Shown: positions 1 through 10,656, numbered from the stretch's first letter. The stretch: 64,000 nucleotides of DNA from Halanaerobiales bacterium (GCA_022360715.1 JAKSCG010000093.1:1-64000); one strand, 5' to 3'. The notes: generated by a model from the sequence alone, not told the origin. Made by a program: numbers and translations.

Positions 1-186
1 CGGATAACTTACTGCGCCCTCAAAATCAACAATATTCCCACATAGTATTTTCATCAGGGTGGTCTTACCTGCCCCATTTTTCCCGACAAGTCCCACTATT
101 TCCCCTCGATTTAAATCTAAACTGAGATCTTTAAGTACATAGTTTTGATCGTATTTTTTATAAATATTTCTCATCTTAATCGTCAT
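1..186 (-). CDS. ABC transporter ATP-binding protein, N-terminal part (partial)
   Basis: The reading frame is open to the left window edge, so only the first 62 codons are visible. They show a typical ABC ATPase N-terminus with Walker A GLVGKNGAGKTTLMK near residue 32-46. The ATG at 186-184 follows a purine-rich AGGGGGG stretch. The protein would couple ATP hydrolysis to a transport cycle at the inner face of the membrane. The signature and Walker B motifs lie outside the window, so substrate and direction (import or export) cannot be told. Confidence 0.85.
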   Translation of the reverse strand, partial: MTIKMRNIYKKYDQNYVLKDLSLDLNRGEIVGLVGKNGAGKTTLMKILCGNIVDFEGAVSYP

Positions 187-257
187 AACTCAACCCCCCT
201 GTTCTTTTAACCGCGACACCAAGATCTATCTTACTAAAAACCTAATATAAAGTCAAA

Positions 258-281
258 GAAAAAACCCGTTAAATTTAACGG
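258..281 (-). terminator. Rho-independent terminator of the lon-like gene
   Basis: A perfect 16-base palindrome (CCGTTAAATTTAACGG, 266-281) is followed on the minus strand by a T-rich run at 265-258. It sits 63 bp past the lon-like stop codon and separates that gene from the ABC ATPase. Seen directly; the terminator function is inferred from the hairpin plus T-run. Confidence 0.75.
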
Positions 282-343
282 ATTTATCGAGCAGTTGGCT
301 GCTTGCTGATTTCCCTAAAACACCATACTCTGTTTTGTCGTTA

Positions 344-2707
344 TCACCTGTCTCCACCAAATTCGGCTGTCTTGCGGGCCAACTCCCGCAACGACTCCTG
401 CACCTGATGGTGGACTTCGGCAGCCGGTAATCCGAACATTAATTCAATCACCTCATCGATTGTACTTACCGGATAAATATTAAACTGCTCATTTTGAACG
501 GCAGAAATTACTTCTGATTTTAACATAAGATTATCAACATTTTGTCGAGGGATTACCACCCCTTGCTTGCCGGTTAAACCATTGATCTTACAAACTTTAT
601 AGAAGCCCTCAATTTTTTCGTTGACCCCGCCGATCGGCTGAACATCCCCCTTTTGATTCATTGAACCGGTAAGCGCCAGTTCCTGTTTAAGCGGGAGAGC
701 GGCGATTGACGAAAGTAAGGCAACTAATTCGGCACAGGAAGCACTATCCCCATCTACTCCGCGGTAACTTTGTTCAAAGGCCAGCGCGGCAGAAAGACTC
801 AGCGGTTCGTCTTGGGCATACTTTTCCCCCAGATAACCGGTCAGGATCATCACCCCTTTATTATGGAGTTTACCGCTCAATTTAACCTCACGCTCAATAT
901 TAATAACTCCATCCTGGCCGAGATAGGTAGTGGCGGTAATTCTGCTCGGTCTCCCAAAACTATATTGTCCGCTCTGATAAACAGCCAGTCCGTTAACCTG
1001 TCCGAGTTTCTGACCGGCCAGGGTAATTAAAATATGACCTTTTTCGAGCATCTCCAGAATCTTTTCTTCACTCAGATTGGCCCGTTGTTCTTTTTCTTCA
1101 ATCGCCCTTAACACATCTGTTTCCCCGACATGGCTTTTTTCCGGCGCGTCGGCCCGGGCGGCAGCCTCAAAAATAATCTCTTGAATCTCATTAAAGCGGG
1201 TCGACAGTTTATGCTTATTTGCAGTCAAGCGGCTGCTATACTCGATTAAGCGGCAGACAGCGCCAACCGTAAAATGTTTGAGCCCTTCTCGTCGGCTGAT
1301 AAAGGCAATGACCGAAGCAAACTTCTTCATATTATCTTCTGTTCGTTCCATCTCAATATCAAAGTCAGCCTTGATTTTAAAAAGCTTTTTAAACTCCTGA
1401 TCATAATAATAGAGCAGTTGATAAAGTTCAGGAGTACCAATCAGGATAACCTTAAGCTTGATTAGCAACGGTTCCGGTTTCAAAGAATTAATCGGCATTG
1501 CCCGGTATTGTTCCCCGATATTCTCTACCACTAATTCCTGGTTTAAAAGAGTTCTTTTTAAAGTATCCCAGGATAAGGGTTTTTGCAGCAGATCTCTGGC
1601 ATTAATAATTAAATAACCGCCATTAGCCCGGTGTAAGGCCCCGCCCTTGATCATTGTAAAATCGGTCGAAACAGTTCCAAACTGGCTCTTCCCTTCAATT
1701 TTTCCAAAGAGATTGTAGTAAGTAGGATTGCTTTCAATAATCACCGGTGCTCCTTCGGTACTGCTATTGTTGACCAGTAGATTGACCTGATAGCGGACAA
1801 AAAAAGACTGCTCATCACCCTGCTGGAAAACCTGCAAGGGGTTCTTTTCCTTTTTGTCCCCTTTAAACCTGGCCAGGTGAGCCATGATATCACTTTCCAC
1901 GGAAGCAAGATAGGTGAGCACCTGCGGGGATTGTTGATAATTATCTTGCAGTTTATTAAAAATTGGTTTAATCACCGTACGGCCGATCTCATGGTCCAAC
2001 TGATTAATCTTTTCCCGGGCGGTAAGTTGCAGTTTTCTGACCAGCCGCCTTATTTTTTCTAACTCCTGCTGGATCTCCTGGCTTTTTTCCTTCAGACGCT
2101 TTTTCTCGGCTTCCGGAATCTGCTGATAAATCTCCTGGGTCAGCGGTTTACCTTCCTGATCAATCGGGAGCAGAGCCGGTAATAGATCTTGGCCGGTATT
2201 TTGCAAAATAAAACCCTCCGGGCGAATTTTGCTCTCCAGTTCCTCTAAAAGGCTATTCGATGCTTGTTGATATTCTCCCATAATCTGATTCTTCTTTTTC
2301 TCATATTCCTCACCATCAAATACCCTTGGTATCTCTTCTTTTAAATGATCAATCAGCTTTTCCAGATCATGGCGCAATTGCTGCCCCTTCCCGACCGGAA
2401 GCTCCAGGATAAGGGGACAGGCCGGTTCCTGATAATTAAAGACATAACAGAGATCAGAGGGTACTACTTGCCGGCGGGATTTTTCCAGGGCAATAGTCCG
2501 GGCATAAGTAGTCCGACCAGTCCCGGTTAGCCCGACAATAAAGATATTATAGCCGTCTTGTTTGATCTGCAACCCCAATTCTACCGCTTTAACCGCCTTT
2601 TCCTGTCCGATAATACTTTCAGTCAAGGGCTCAATCTCTTCAGTAGTTTTAAAGTCAAATATTGCTGACCTACAGCTATTGGTCATTTCCGCTGTGGCTA
2701 ATTTCAC
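344..2707 (-). CDS. Lon-like ATP-dependent protease (AAA plus Lon catalytic domain)
   Basis: This 787-residue protein combines an AAA ATPase, Walker A GLTGTGRTT at about 59-67, with a C-terminal Lon-type serine protease domain. The expected Ser-Lys dyad is visible: Ser655 in DGDSAS and Lys698 in GGVNEKI. Between them lies a charged helical region (about 130-250) typical of the LonB/YcbZ-like group, which lacks the N-terminal LAN domain of classical Lon. The start is GTG behind a strong AGGAGG. No transmembrane segment is obvious, so it is probably a cytosolic protein-quality-control protease. It is transcribed alone: the purine operon ends at a terminator upstream and its own terminator follows at 258-281. 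Confidence 0.9.
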   Translation of the reverse strand: MKLATAEMTNSCRSAIFDFKTTEEIEPLTESIIGQEKAVKAVELGLQIKQDGYNIFIVGLTGTGRTTYARTIALEKSRRQVVPSDLCYVFNYQEPACPLILELPVGKGQQLRHDLEKLIDHLKEEIPRVFDGEEYEKKKNQIMGEYQQASNSLLEELESKIRPEGFILQNTGQDLLPALLPIDQEGKPLTQEIYQQIPEAEKKRLKEKSQEIQQELEKIRRLVRKLQLTAREKINQLDHEIGRTVIKPIFNKLQDNYQQSPQVLTYLASVESDIMAHLARFKGDKKEKNPLQVFQQGDEQSFFVRYQVNLLVNNSSTEGAPVIIESNPTYYNLFGKIEGKSQFGTVSTDFTMIKGGALHRANGGYLIINARDLLQKPLSWDTLKRTLLNQELVVENIGEQYRAMPINSLKPEPLLIKLKVILIGTPELYQLLYYYDQEFKKLFKIKADFDIEMERTEDNMKKFASVIAFISRREGLKHFTVGAVCRLIEYSSRLTANKHKLSTRFNEIQEIIFEAAARADAPEKSHVGETDVLRAIEEKEQRANLSEEKILEMLEKGHILITLAGQKLGQVNGLAVYQSGQYSFGRPSRITATTYLGQDGVINIEREVKLSGKLHNKGVMILTGYLGEKYAQDEPLSLSAALAFEQSYRGVDGDSASCAELVALLSSIAALPLKQELALTGSMNQKGDVQPIGGVNEKIEGFYKVCKINGLTGKQGVVIPRQNVDNLMLKSEVISAVQNEQFNIYPVSTIDEVIELMFGLPAAEVHHQVQESLRELARKTAEFGGDR

Positions 2708-2752
2708 ACCAACCCCTCCTTTTCAAGTACTCAGATAGTTTTTTACCCAGCT

Positions 2753-2781
2753 ATTATTATAATTCAAGTAAAAACTGTTAA
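2753..2781 (-). promoter_or_regulatory. Candidate promoter of the lon-like gene
   Basis: On the minus strand TTAACA (2781-2776) and AATAAT (2758-2753) are 17 bp apart. An overlapping TATAAT lies at 2761-2756. It sits between the purine-operon terminator and the GTG start. The -35 match is only moderate. Confidence 0.4.
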
Positions 2782-2797
2782 TTCCTGCTCTGAGCAC

Positions 2798-2843
2798 AAT
2801 AAAATAAGCCATCCCTCCTGTCTTGCTCACTTTGGGGATGGCT
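2798..2843 (-). terminator. Terminator of the purine operon, downstream of purH
   Basis: A 9-bp stem (AGCCATCCC, paired with GGGATGGCT) encloses a loop of about 19 nt. On the minus strand it is followed by TATTTTATT. It begins 25 bp after the purH stop and closes the ten-gene purine transcript. Confidence 0.75.
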
Positions 2844-2868
2844 GTTCCAACCAAAACCGACTGCAATC

Positions 2869-4437
2869 CTAGTGTTTAAAGTGACGAATTCCGGTAAATA
2901 CCATGGCGATCCCCCATTGATTACAGGCTTGAATAACCTCTTGATCACGAACTGACCCCCCGGGCTGAATAACTGCTTTAATCCCCCGGGCTGCTGCCTC
3001 GGTAATCGCATCGGGAAAAGGAAAAAAGGCGTCAGAGGCAACAACCCCTCCCTCCTGGCGTCCTCCGGCTTTACGCCCAGCTATCAACATCGAATCAACC
3101 CGGCTCATTTGGCCGGCTCCCACTCCTACCACCATTCCATCCTTAGCCATTACAATCGCATTAGATTTAACATGCTTGACGACCTTCCAGGCAAAAAGCA
3201 GCTCATCGATCTGCTCGGGGGTAGGTTCACTCTCGGTAACAACCTTCAGCTCTTCCCGACTAACTGCCCTGATATCCCGTTCCTGTACTAATAACCCCCC
3301 TGTTACCTGCTTGAACTCATAGCCCGGGTCATCCTGATTAATGTAAAGTTCTACTGTTTCCAGGAGCCGGACATTTTTCCAGCGTTTTTTAAGAATAGCC
3401 AGTGCTGCCTCACTATAACCCGGGGCAATTACCAGCTCAACAAACTTGTCTTCGGCGGCGATCTCTGCGGCCAGCTCCGCTTTCACTCTCCGATTTAAGG
3501 CCACAATACCGCCAAAAGCGGAGAGGGGATCACCGGCATATGCTTTTTGAAAAGCCTTAAAGATCGATCTACTTACGGCCATACCACAGGGATTGGCGTG
3601 TTTAATCACCGCGACGGCTGCTTGCCCAGTAAACTCTTTGATCAGCTCCAGTGCCCCGTTAGCATCATTAATATTATTAAAAGAAAGGGCTTTGCCGTGG
3701 AGTTGCCGGGCCGTAATCAGCGATGGTTCTTTCCGTTTATTCTCCTGGTAGAAAGCCGCTCGCTGATGGGGGTTCTCACCATAGCGAAGCTCTAATTTCT
3801 TCTGATAACGCTTGAGCATTATGTGCGGCATCGCTCCGCCCTTTTGCTCCGGTTCAGCCAGATATTCGTGGATGAGCTGGTCATATTGAGCAGTATGGGC
3901 AAATGCTTTAGCAGCCAGTTTCAGTCTGAACTTACTGTCAAGTCCCTGCTCGCTATTCCGTAACTTTTCCAGTAATAAATCATAATCAGCAGGGTCAACT
4001 ACTACTGCTACATCCTGGTTATTTTTGGCAGCAGAACGGATCATCGTTGGCCCTCCGATATCAATATTTTCCAGTGCCTCCGCCTGGGTTGAGCCGGCCC
4101 GGGCGATCGTTTCCGCAAAAGGATAAAGGTTACAGACAATCAAATCGATCGTACCAAGACCTGCCTCCTTTAATTCCGCCATGTGTTTTTGATTAGCCCT
4201 GACGGCTAGAATACCTCCGTGAACGGCCGGATGGAGGGTTTTGACCCGGCCGTCCATCATCTCGGGATATTTTGTCAGCTCACTAATACCGGTTACCGGC
4301 AATCCGGCTTCTTTCAATCTACCGGCCGTACCACCGGTTGAAATCAATTGAATTCCCAGTTGGTGTAGCCCCCTGGCCAGTTCTACAATCCCGTCTTTAT
4401 TGGATACACTCAAGAGCGCCCTTTTAATCTTATTCAT
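2869..4437 (-). CDS. purH: Bifunctional AICAR formyltransferase / IMP cyclohydrolase
   Basis: PurH carries out the last two steps of IMP synthesis: formylation of AICAR with 10-formyl-THF, then ring closure. The N-terminal MGS-like cyclohydrolase domain covers about residues 1-145. The transformylase domain follows, with the catalytic Lys-His of IKHANPCG at 279-280 and a C-terminal QPGGSVRD region. At 522 residues it has normal family length. The ATG is preceded by AGGGGAG. It is the last gene of the purine operon, directly before the terminator. Confidence 0.97.
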   Translation of the reverse strand: MNKIKRALLSVSNKDGIVELARGLHQLGIQLISTGGTAGRLKEAGLPVTGISELTKYPEMMDGRVKTLHPAVHGGILAVRANQKHMAELKEAGLGTIDLIVCNLYPFAETIARAGSTQAEALENIDIGGPTMIRSAAKNNQDVAVVVDPADYDLLLEKLRNSEQGLDSKFRLKLAAKAFAHTAQYDQLIHEYLAEPEQKGGAMPHIMLKRYQKKLELRYGENPHQRAAFYQENKRKEPSLITARQLHGKALSFNNINDANGALELIKEFTGQAAVAVIKHANPCGMAVSRSIFKAFQKAYAGDPLSAFGGIVALNRRVKAELAAEIAAEDKFVELVIAPGYSEAALAILKKRWKNVRLLETVELYINQDDPGYEFKQVTGGLLVQERDIRAVSREELKVVTESEPTPEQIDELLFAWKVVKHVKSNAIVMAKDGMVVGVGAGQMSRVDSMLIAGRKAGGRQEGGVVASDAFFPFPDAITEAAARGIKAVIQPGGSVRDQEVIQACNQWGIAMVFTGIRHFKH

Positions 4438-4472
4438 CTGCTCACTCCCCTGTTCAAGTTTTTAATTAATGA

Positions 4473-5075
4473 TCATAAGATCCTGACCCTTCTCCCCTCA
4501 ACCAATAAGCGGCCTTCACTATATAACTGAATAGCCCTGGGATAGAGTTGATGCTCTACTGTCAAAATTCGTTCCGCCAGGGTCTCTTCCGTATCATCTT
4601 CCTTAACCGGTACTGTCTCCTGTAAAATAATCGGTCCGGTATCAATCCCTTCGTCAGCAAAATGGACGGTACAACCACTAATTTTGACGCCATGTTCGAG
4701 GGCCTGCCGTTGGGGATTGAGTCCGGGAAAAGAAGGTAATAAGGAGGGATGGATATTAATTACCCTACGCGAAAAGGCCTTAATAAAAGAGGAACTTAAT
4801 ACTTTCATAAACCCGGCCATCACGACTAAATCAACCTGATACTGTTGCAAGACCCTGCTGATTGCTTCTTCAAAACCCTTTTTATCGGCAAAATCGGCCG
4901 GGTTAACAAAAACCCGCTCCAGGTGATGCCGTTTCGCCCGGGCCAGTGCTCCGGCCTGCTCCTGATCACTGATTACCACCCCGATTTCAGCCGTAAGAGT
5001 CCCGCTTTCGATTTGATCGATTATTGACTGGAGATTACTCCCCCGTCCGGAAGCAAGTATACCTAGCCTTAAAAT
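4473..5075 (-). CDS. purN: Phosphoribosylglycinamide formyltransferase, apparent AUU start
   Basis: PurN formylates GAR with 10-formyl-THF. Family motifs are NIHPSLLP (about 107-114) and ADEGIDTGP (about 140-148). The first ATG/GTG/TTG in frame (GTG at 4979) would remove the substrate-binding N-terminal loop. The frame, however, continues upstream through LRLGILASGRGSN, a classic PurN N-terminus, to an in-frame stop TAG at 5078-5076. The codon next to that stop is ATT (5075-5073), preceded by GAGGGGTGG at ideal distance, giving 200 residues. No ATG, GTG or TTG occurs between the stop and the conserved loop. Assignment of AUU as start is an inference. Its leader abuts the purM stop. Confidence 0.9.
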   Translation of the reverse strand: MLRLGILASGRGSNLQSIIDQIESGTLTAEIGVVISDQEQAGALARAKRHHLERVFVNPADFADKKGFEEAISRVLQQYQVDLVVMAGFMKVLSSSFIKAFSRRVINIHPSLLPSFPGLNPQRQALEHGVKISGCTVHFADEGIDTGPIILQETVPVKEDDTEETLAERILTVEHQLYPRAIQLYSEGRLLVEGRRVRIL

Positions 5076-5089
5076 CTAAACCACCCCTC

Positions 5090-6118
5090 TCACTTTATGG
5101 TCAGTCCTTTTTCACCTTTAATAACTTCACCTAAGCGGTAAGCACTTTCACCCAGATCTTCGGCCGTTTGCCTGATTTCTTCCGCCTGTTCGGCTGCAAC
5201 GATCAATAGTAAGCCTATTCCCATATTAAAGGTACGGTACATTTCCTCTTCCGCGACTCCCCCCATCCGTTCAATCAGATTAAAAATCGGTGGAATCGGC
5301 CAACTTCCCTTTTTAAGCAAAGCCTGACAGCCGGTCGGTAAGATCCGGGGAATATTCTCAATTAACCCCCCGCCGGTGATATGGGCAATCCCTTTTACCC
5401 GGTATTTATTAAGGAGCGCAAGGACCGACTTAACATATATTCGCGTTGGTTTTAGTAACTCCTTTCCCAAATTATCTTCCAGACCATCCGGTCGCTCGGT
5501 CAGTTGATAGTCTCCAACCTCGAAAAAAAGCTTTCTGACCAGGGAATAACCATTACTGTGTAATCCGCTGGAGGCAAGACCAATCAGCTGATCGCCCGGG
5601 CTAATCCCCTGGCCGGTGATTATCTTATCCTGCTCAACTATCCCCACTACAAATCCGGCCAGATCATATTCACTCTTTTGGTAAAAATCGGGTAATTCGG
5701 CTGTTTCGCCCCCGATTAGGGAACAACCCGCTTCCTGGCAGCCCTTACTGATCCCCTGGACGATCTCGGCCACCCGGGCCGGCTGTAATTGACCGATGGC
5801 CAGATAATCCAGAAAAAAGAGGGGTTTTGCCCCCTGGGCCAGGATATCGTTAACACACATCGCCACCAGATCAATCCCGACTGTCGTGTGTTGCTGATGC
5901 ATAAAGGCGATCTTAAGTTTACTGCCCACCCCGTCAGTTCCTGCCACCAGTACCGGTCTTTTCCAGCCGGTTAGCTCCGGGGCAAAGAGTCCGCCAAATC
6001 CCCCCAGACCACCTAAAACAGCAGGACTAAAAGTGGCTTCAACATCCTTTTTAATCATGGCAACTGCTTTTTTACCGGCATCAATATCGACACCGGCACT
6101 TTTATACGTAAACCCCAT
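5090..6118 (-). CDS. purM: Phosphoribosylformylglycinamidine cyclo-ligase (AIR synthetase)
   Basis: PurM closes the imidazole ring, turning FGAM into AIR with ATP. The 342-residue protein begins with the conserved YKSAGVDIDAG segment and has the glycine-rich GGLGGFGGLF stretch. A VAGTDGVGSKLK motif (about 59-70) and LIGGETAELP (about 135-144) mark the PurM ATP-binding fold. Its ATG overlaps the purF stop by one base (TAATG), which points to translational coupling. Confidence 0.97.
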   Translation of the reverse strand: MGFTYKSAGVDIDAGKKAVAMIKKDVEATFSPAVLGGLGGFGGLFAPELTGWKRPVLVAGTDGVGSKLKIAFMHQQHTTVGIDLVAMCVNDILAQGAKPLFFLDYLAIGQLQPARVAEIVQGISKGCQEAGCSLIGGETAELPDFYQKSEYDLAGFVVGIVEQDKIITGQGISPGDQLIGLASSGLHSNGYSLVRKLFFEVGDYQLTERPDGLEDNLGKELLKPTRIYVKSVLALLNKYRVKGIAHITGGGLIENIPRILPTGCQALLKKGSWPIPPIFNLIERMGGVAEEEMYRTFNMGIGLLLIVAAEQAEEIRQTAEDLGESAYRLGEVIKGEKGLTIK

Positions 6119-7542
6119 TACACCCCATCCCCCTCCTTTATTTCAAGTCCTAATGGGTATTCACCGGTAAAACAACCGGTACAGAACCCATAACCGGCTG
6201 CGTTAATTGATTTCAGTAAACCTTCCCGGCTCAAATAAGTCAAAGAGTCAGCCTCAATGTGTCCGGCGATCTCTTCCACTTTCTTTGACTGGGCAATCAG
6301 CTCCTGTCTTTTGGCGGTGTCCAGGCCAAAAAAACAGGGGTGGGTAACCGGGGGCGAAGAAATTGCCACATGTACCTCCCGGGCGCCGGTCTCTCTGACC
6401 CGGTTAATAATCTGTTTACTGGTCGTCCCCCGAACAATTGAATCATCGACCAGGATCACCCGTTTCCCTTTAATAATCTCCCTGATCGGACTAAGTTTAA
6501 TCCTTACCTTCAGATCACGGATTTCCTGGTCAGGCTGGATAAAAGTCCGCCCGACATAGCGATTGCGTAAAATACCTTTGGCAAAAGGGATACCTGATTC
6601 TTCCGCAAAACCCAGGGCAGCTGCTACCCCGGAATCAGGAACCGGAACTACTAGATCCGCCTCTCTCTTCATTTCAACTGCTAACTGCCGGCCCATTTCT
6701 TTGCGGGCCAAATGAATATTCTGACCACCGATATTACTATCCGGTCGCGCAAAATAAATAAACTCAAAAATACAGAATTGATAAGGCCTTTTACTGCAAT
6801 ACTTAATACTCTTAATCCCTTGTTGATTAATTATCACTAACTCCCCAGGCTCTACCTCTTTGATCAAATCTGCCCCGATTAGGTCCAAGGCACAGCTTTC
6901 TGAAGCCACTACATCAATTGAACCGATTTTGCCCAATACCAATGGCCGAAATCCATAAGGGTCTCTTACTGCAACCAAACTATCCCTGGTCATCGCTACA
7001 ATGCTGAAAGCGCCTTTAAGCTGGTGCAGACTCTGGAGCAGAGCATCGATCAGGTTATCTTCAAAGGAATGGGCCACCAGGTGGGCAATTACCTCTGTAT
7101 CTAAGGTTGAGTGAAAAATAGCCCCATGGGATTCCAAATTAAACCTAAGCTCACTGCCGTTGAGCAAATTACCATTATGGGCAAGGGCCAACTCCCCTTT
7201 GATACTGGTGATTAACAGGGGTTGGGCATTGACTAACATGCTTGACCCGGTAGTTGAATAGCGGACATGACCGATTGCCATCTGTCCCGGTAATGAGGCC
7301 AGCTTCTGCTGACTAAAAACGTCGTTAACCAGACCCATCTCTTTATGCAGCTTAAAATCACCCCGGTTATTGACACAAATCCCGGCGCTTTCCTGCCCGC
7401 GGTGTTGCAGGGCCAGTAGCCCCAGATAGGTAAGATTGGCAACATTACAATCTTCCTCCCGGGCCAACACCCCAAAAATCCCACACTCTTCCTCCATTTT
7501 ATCATTTAGTTCTCCATGCGCGCAGATATGCTTTGCTGCCAC
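6118..7542 (-). CDS. purF: Amidophosphoribosyltransferase (glutamine PRPP amidotransferase)
   Basis: PurF makes the first committed step: PRPP plus glutamine to phosphoribosylamine. An N-terminal-nucleophile glutaminase domain starts at Cys20 of EEECGIFGV, so a 19-residue propeptide would be removed. The PRPP-binding site is [13 protein letters not shown]. Four cysteines (YQFCIF, HPCFFG and CTGC near the end) fit the [4Fe-4S] cluster of the B. subtilis-type enzyme, an oxygen-sensitive regulatory feature. I favour GTG at 7542 because AAGGAG lies 11 bases upstream. The start then overlaps purL by 37 bp. The ATG at 7497 (MEEECG) has no clear ribosome-binding site. Confidence 0.96.
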   Translation of the reverse strand: MAAKHICAHGELNDKMEEECGIFGVLAREEDCNVANLTYLGLLALQHRGQESAGICVNNRGDFKLHKEMGLVNDVFSQQKLASLPGQMAIGHVRYSTTGSSMLVNAQPLLITSIKGELALAHNGNLLNGSELRFNLESHGAIFHSTLDTEVIAHLVAHSFEDNLIDALLQSLHQLKGAFSIVAMTRDSLVAVRDPYGFRPLVLGKIGSIDVVASESCALDLIGADLIKEVEPGELVIINQQGIKSIKYCSKRPYQFCIFEFIYFARPDSNIGGQNIHLARKEMGRQLAVEMKREADLVVPVPDSGVAAALGFAEESGIPFAKGILRNRYVGRTFIQPDQEIRDLKVRIKLSPIREIIKGKRVILVDDSIVRGTTSKQIINRVRETGAREVHVAISSPPVTHPCFFGLDTAKRQELIAQSKKVEEIAGHIEADSLTYLSREGLLKSINAAGYGFCTGCFTGEYPLGLEIKEGDGV

Positions 7543-9698
7543 TTGTTTTTCATCTCCTTGAGATCACAATCAATCCAGTTATTAATCTGAAATCTCGGCC
7601 GGGAAATCACCTTACCGATAATCTGATAGGGCAGATCATAAGTTGATATTACTTCGGTTAATCTGGCCAGGTCTTTCGGCTCAATTGATATTACTATCCG
7701 GCTGGTCGACTCGCTAAATAACCAGGCCACCGCCGACAGTTTAGTCTGAGCTTCAATCTGCACCCCGAACTCCCGCTCAAAACAGCTTTCGGCCAGACAG
7801 ACCGCCAGACCACCTTCCGAACAGTCATGAGCTGATTTAATCATCCCCAATTTAATTGCCGCTAAACAGGCTCCCTGTACTCTTTGCTCTAGAGCAAGGT
7901 CCAGCTCCGGAACCCGACCCTGCTCCAATCCATAAACCACTTGCAGGTATTCACTGCCACCCAGTTCGTCCCTGGTGGCACCGAGCAGACAGATTAGGTC
8001 CCCCTCAGTTTTAAAATAATGGGTCGTAGCCTGCTTAATATCTTCAAGCAATCCTACCATCCCAATAATCGGCGTTGGATAAATTGCTCCGGCGGGGCTT
8101 TCATTATAAAAACTGACATTACCCCCGGTCACCGGTGTCTCCAGGGCCTGGCAGGCCCGACTGATCCCTTCGACACAGCGGTCAAACTGCCAAAAATTCT
8201 CCGGATTAAGTGGATTGCCGAAATTTAAGCCATCGGTAATCGCCAGTGGTTTACCGCCGGAACAGACAATATTGCGGGCTGCTTCGGCCACCGCAATCGC
8301 CGCTCCCAGCTCCGGATCGAGGTAACAGTAACGGCCATTGCCGTCAATTGTTACCGCTATCCCCTTTTTTGTTCCTTTAATCCGGAGTACTGCTGCGTCA
8401 GAACCCGGCAGTACTACCGTGTTAGTTAAGATCATGTGGTCATATTGCTGATAGACCCATTCTTTACTGGCAATATTGGGTGAGCCAATTAATTCCATTA
8501 AAACCGAACTTAAATCGGTCGGTTCTTTCAATCCGGCTGGTGAAAAGGATTGGACCTGTTCCAGATAAGCCGGTTTCTGCTGCGGCCGTTGATAAACCGG
8601 AGCCTGATCAGTTAATGCACTGACCGGCACCTCGGCCACCAACTCGCCTTGCTCGTAAACCCGGAGGATTTGATCGGCCGTCACCTTGCCGATTACTGCT
8701 GCTTTCAGACCCCACTTATTAAAAATTTTCGCCACCTGTTCCTCCTGACCCTTTTTGGGAACAACCAGCATTCTTTCTTGTGATTCCGATAAAAGGACTT
8801 CATAGGGGGTCATCCCCTCTTCCCTTTTCGGAACAAGCGCAACATCAATCTCAATTCCACTCCGCCCCCGACTGGCCATTTCGGAAGAAGAACTGATTAA
8901 CCCGGCCGCACCCATGTCCTGGATACCGACCAGGGTTCCGCTTTTAATCAGCTCCAGGCTGGCTTCCAGCAGGAGTTTTTCCATAAAGGGATCACCTACC
9001 TGAACCGCCGGTCGATCTGCGACCGATTCTTCGCTAAGCTGGTCGGAAGCAAAACTGGCTCCCTGAATACCGTCCCGGCCAGTTGTAGCACCTACCACCA
9101 TCACTGAATTTCCTACCCCGCTGGCCGTTCCCGTCGCAATATCTTCGTGCTTCATCAAGCCAACACTCATCGCATTAACCAGTGGATTACCCCGGTAGCT
9201 ATCGGAAAAATAGACCTCGCCGGCCACTGTCGGTATCCCGATACAGTTACCATAACCGGCGATACCGGCAACCACCTCTTTAAAAAGATAGCGGACCTGG
9301 GGATGATCTAATTCCCCGAAACGAAGGGAATTAAGCGTAGCAATCGGCCGGGCTCCCATCGTAAAAATATCACGAATAATCCCCCCCACACCGGTTGCTG
9401 CCCCCTGATAGGGTTCAATTGCCGAGGGATGGTTATGACTCTCAACTTTAAAAGATAAGGCCTGTTGATCACCGATATCAATAATTCCGGCGTTTTCACC
9501 CGGTCCCTGTAAGATCCGCTCCCCTTTTGTCGGCAATTTCTTTAGAACCGGTTTGGAGTTTTTATAACTACAATGTTCTGACCACATTACCCCGAATATC
9601 CCCAATTCGGTCTGGTTTGGCTCCCGTCCTAAAATTTCCAAAATCAAATCATATTCTTCCCTGGTTAATCCTTCTTGTTCCCATTGTTTTGCCCTCAT
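7506..9698 (-). CDS. purL: FGAM synthase, large (synthetase) subunit of the PurLQS type
   Basis: PurL aminates FGAR to FGAM using ammonia delivered by PurQ. At 730 residues this is the small, three-subunit form, consistent with separate purS and purQ genes just upstream. Visible motifs include [13 protein letters not shown] near residue 38-50 and two PurM-like ATP-binding halves, the first with [11 protein letters not shown]. The ATG overlaps the purQ stop by four bases (ATGA), so the complex subunits are translationally coupled. Confidence 0.97.
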   Translation of the reverse strand: MRAKQWEQEGLTREEYDLILEILGREPNQTELGIFGVMWSEHCSYKNSKPVLKKLPTKGERILQGPGENAGIIDIGDQQALSFKVESHNHPSAIEPYQGAATGVGGIIRDIFTMGARPIATLNSLRFGELDHPQVRYLFKEVVAGIAGYGNCIGIPTVAGEVYFSDSYRGNPLVNAMSVGLMKHEDIATGTASGVGNSVMVVGATTGRDGIQGASFASDQLSEESVADRPAVQVGDPFMEKLLLEASLELIKSGTLVGIQDMGAAGLISSSSEMASRGRSGIEIDVALVPKREEGMTPYEVLLSESQERMLVVPKKGQEEQVAKIFNKWGLKAAVIGKVTADQILRVYEQGELVAEVPVSALTDQAPVYQRPQQKPAYLEQVQSFSPAGLKEPTDLSSVLMELIGSPNIASKEWVYQQYDHMILTNTVVLPGSDAAVLRIKGTKKGIAVTIDGNGRYCYLDPELGAAIAVAEAARNIVCSGGKPLAITDGLNFGNPLNPENFWQFDRCVEGISRACQALETPVTGGNVSFYNESPAGAIYPTPIIGMVGLLEDIKQATTHYFKTEGDLICLLGATRDELGGSEYLQVVYGLEQGRVPELDLALEQRVQGACLAAIKLGMIKSAHDCSEGGLAVCLAESCFEREFGVQIEAQTKLSAVAWLFSESTSRIVISIEPKDLARLTEVISTYDLPYQIIGKVISRPRFQINNWIDCDLKEMKNKWQQSISARMEN

Positions 9699-10393
9699 CT
9701 CGCTCCACTCTCTTTCTGCTGATAATTCAATAACGAGTAGAATATCTTCAAACCGTCAGTACCGTTGTTTCCCAAAATGGCTTCCGCGCACCTCTCCGGA
9801 TGGGGCATCATTCCAAAAACATTCCCCGCCTGGTTGCAGATTCCGGCGATATTATCAACTGAACCATTTGGATTTTCCTGTTGATCCCGGTAACGCAAGA
9901 CAACCTGATTGTTAGCCTGTAATAACTCCAGGCCCGGCCGATCAATATAATAATTACCTTCTCCGTGTGCTACCGGGATACTCAGCAGCTCACCGGCCTT
10001 ACAGCAATTGGTAAAAGGTGTTTGATTATTAACAACTGCCAGTTTACTATAACGACAGACAAACTTCAAATTTTGATTTACTTTCATCGCCCCGGGAAGC
10101 AAACCGGCTTCCAGTAAGATTTGAAAACCGTTACAGATCCCCATGACCAGGCCACCATTATTGGCATATTCAATCACCCTTTCCATGATTGGTGCAAAGC
10201 GGGCAATTGCCCCGGAACGAAGATAATCCCCATAGGAAAACCCACCGGGTAAGATTACGCAATCATAGCTAGCAAGGTCGAACTGCTCATCATGCCAAAG
10301 CATTGCTGACGGTTGTTTTAAAATATTACTGGTAACAAAATATACGTCCTGGTCACAATTAGAGCCCGGAAAAGTGATCGTCGCAAATTTCAT
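9695..10393 (-). CDS. purQ: FGAM synthase, glutaminase subunit
   Basis: PurQ is the class I glutamine amidotransferase that feeds ammonia to PurL. The nucleophile is Cys87 in GICNGFQ, and the His/Glu pair is in [10 protein letters not shown] near the C-terminus. The 232-residue length fits the stand-alone PurQ. It overlaps purS by four bases upstream and purL by four bases downstream. Confidence 0.97.
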   Translation of the reverse strand: MKFATITFPGSNCDQDVYFVTSNILKQPSAMLWHDEQFDLASYDCVILPGGFSYGDYLRSGAIARFAPIMERVIEYANNGGLVMGICNGFQILLEAGLLPGAMKVNQNLKFVCRYSKLAVVNNQTPFTNCCKAGELLSIPVAHGEGNYYIDRPGLELLQANNQVVLRYRDQQENPNGSVDNIAGICNQAGNVFGMMPHPERCAEAILGNNGTDGLKIFYSLLNYQQKESGAR

Positions 10394-10656
10394 CCGATCC
10401 CTCCGGCACTTTCAACCTGAAAGCTATAATCCTCGATAACCGGATTAGCCAGTAGTCTTTGACACATCTCTTCTACCTGTCTTTCCACCTCATCCTGCTC
10501 TTTGCTACCCTCAATAAGCAATTCCAGATACTTACCGACATGGACATCAACTACATTCTTATAGCCCAGAGAGGTTAAACCGCCCCTGACGGCCTGCCCC
10601 TGTGGGTCGAGAATGCTCTCCTTTAGTTTAATCTCAATCCTGACCACAAATTGCAC
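10390..10656 (-). CDS. purS: FGAM synthase, PurS bridging subunit
   Basis: PurS is the small protein that joins PurQ to PurL. The chain carries KESILDPQG and the conserved [10 protein letters not shown] ending of the family. Two in-frame GTG codons are possible. I chose the one at 10656 (88 residues) because AGGGGA lies nine bases before it and the resulting N-terminus matches the family. The GTG at 10665 overlaps the ribosome-binding site. Either start lies inside the 3' end of purC. Confidence 0.93.
   Translation of the reverse strand: MQFVVRIEIKLKESILDPQGQAVRGGLTSLGYKNVVDVHVGKYLELLIEGSKEQDEVERQVEEMCQRLLANPVIEDYSFQVESAGGIG

Noticed and set aside
770-1030. Plus-strand open frames opposite the lon-like gene and most other genes
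   Set aside because: They lie antisense within clearly homologous genes, lack ribosome-binding sites and show no family resemblance. Shadow frames of coding DNA.
2778-3044. 88-codon minus-strand frame at the purH end
   Set aside because: Overlaps purH in another frame and runs through its terminator; no start signal.
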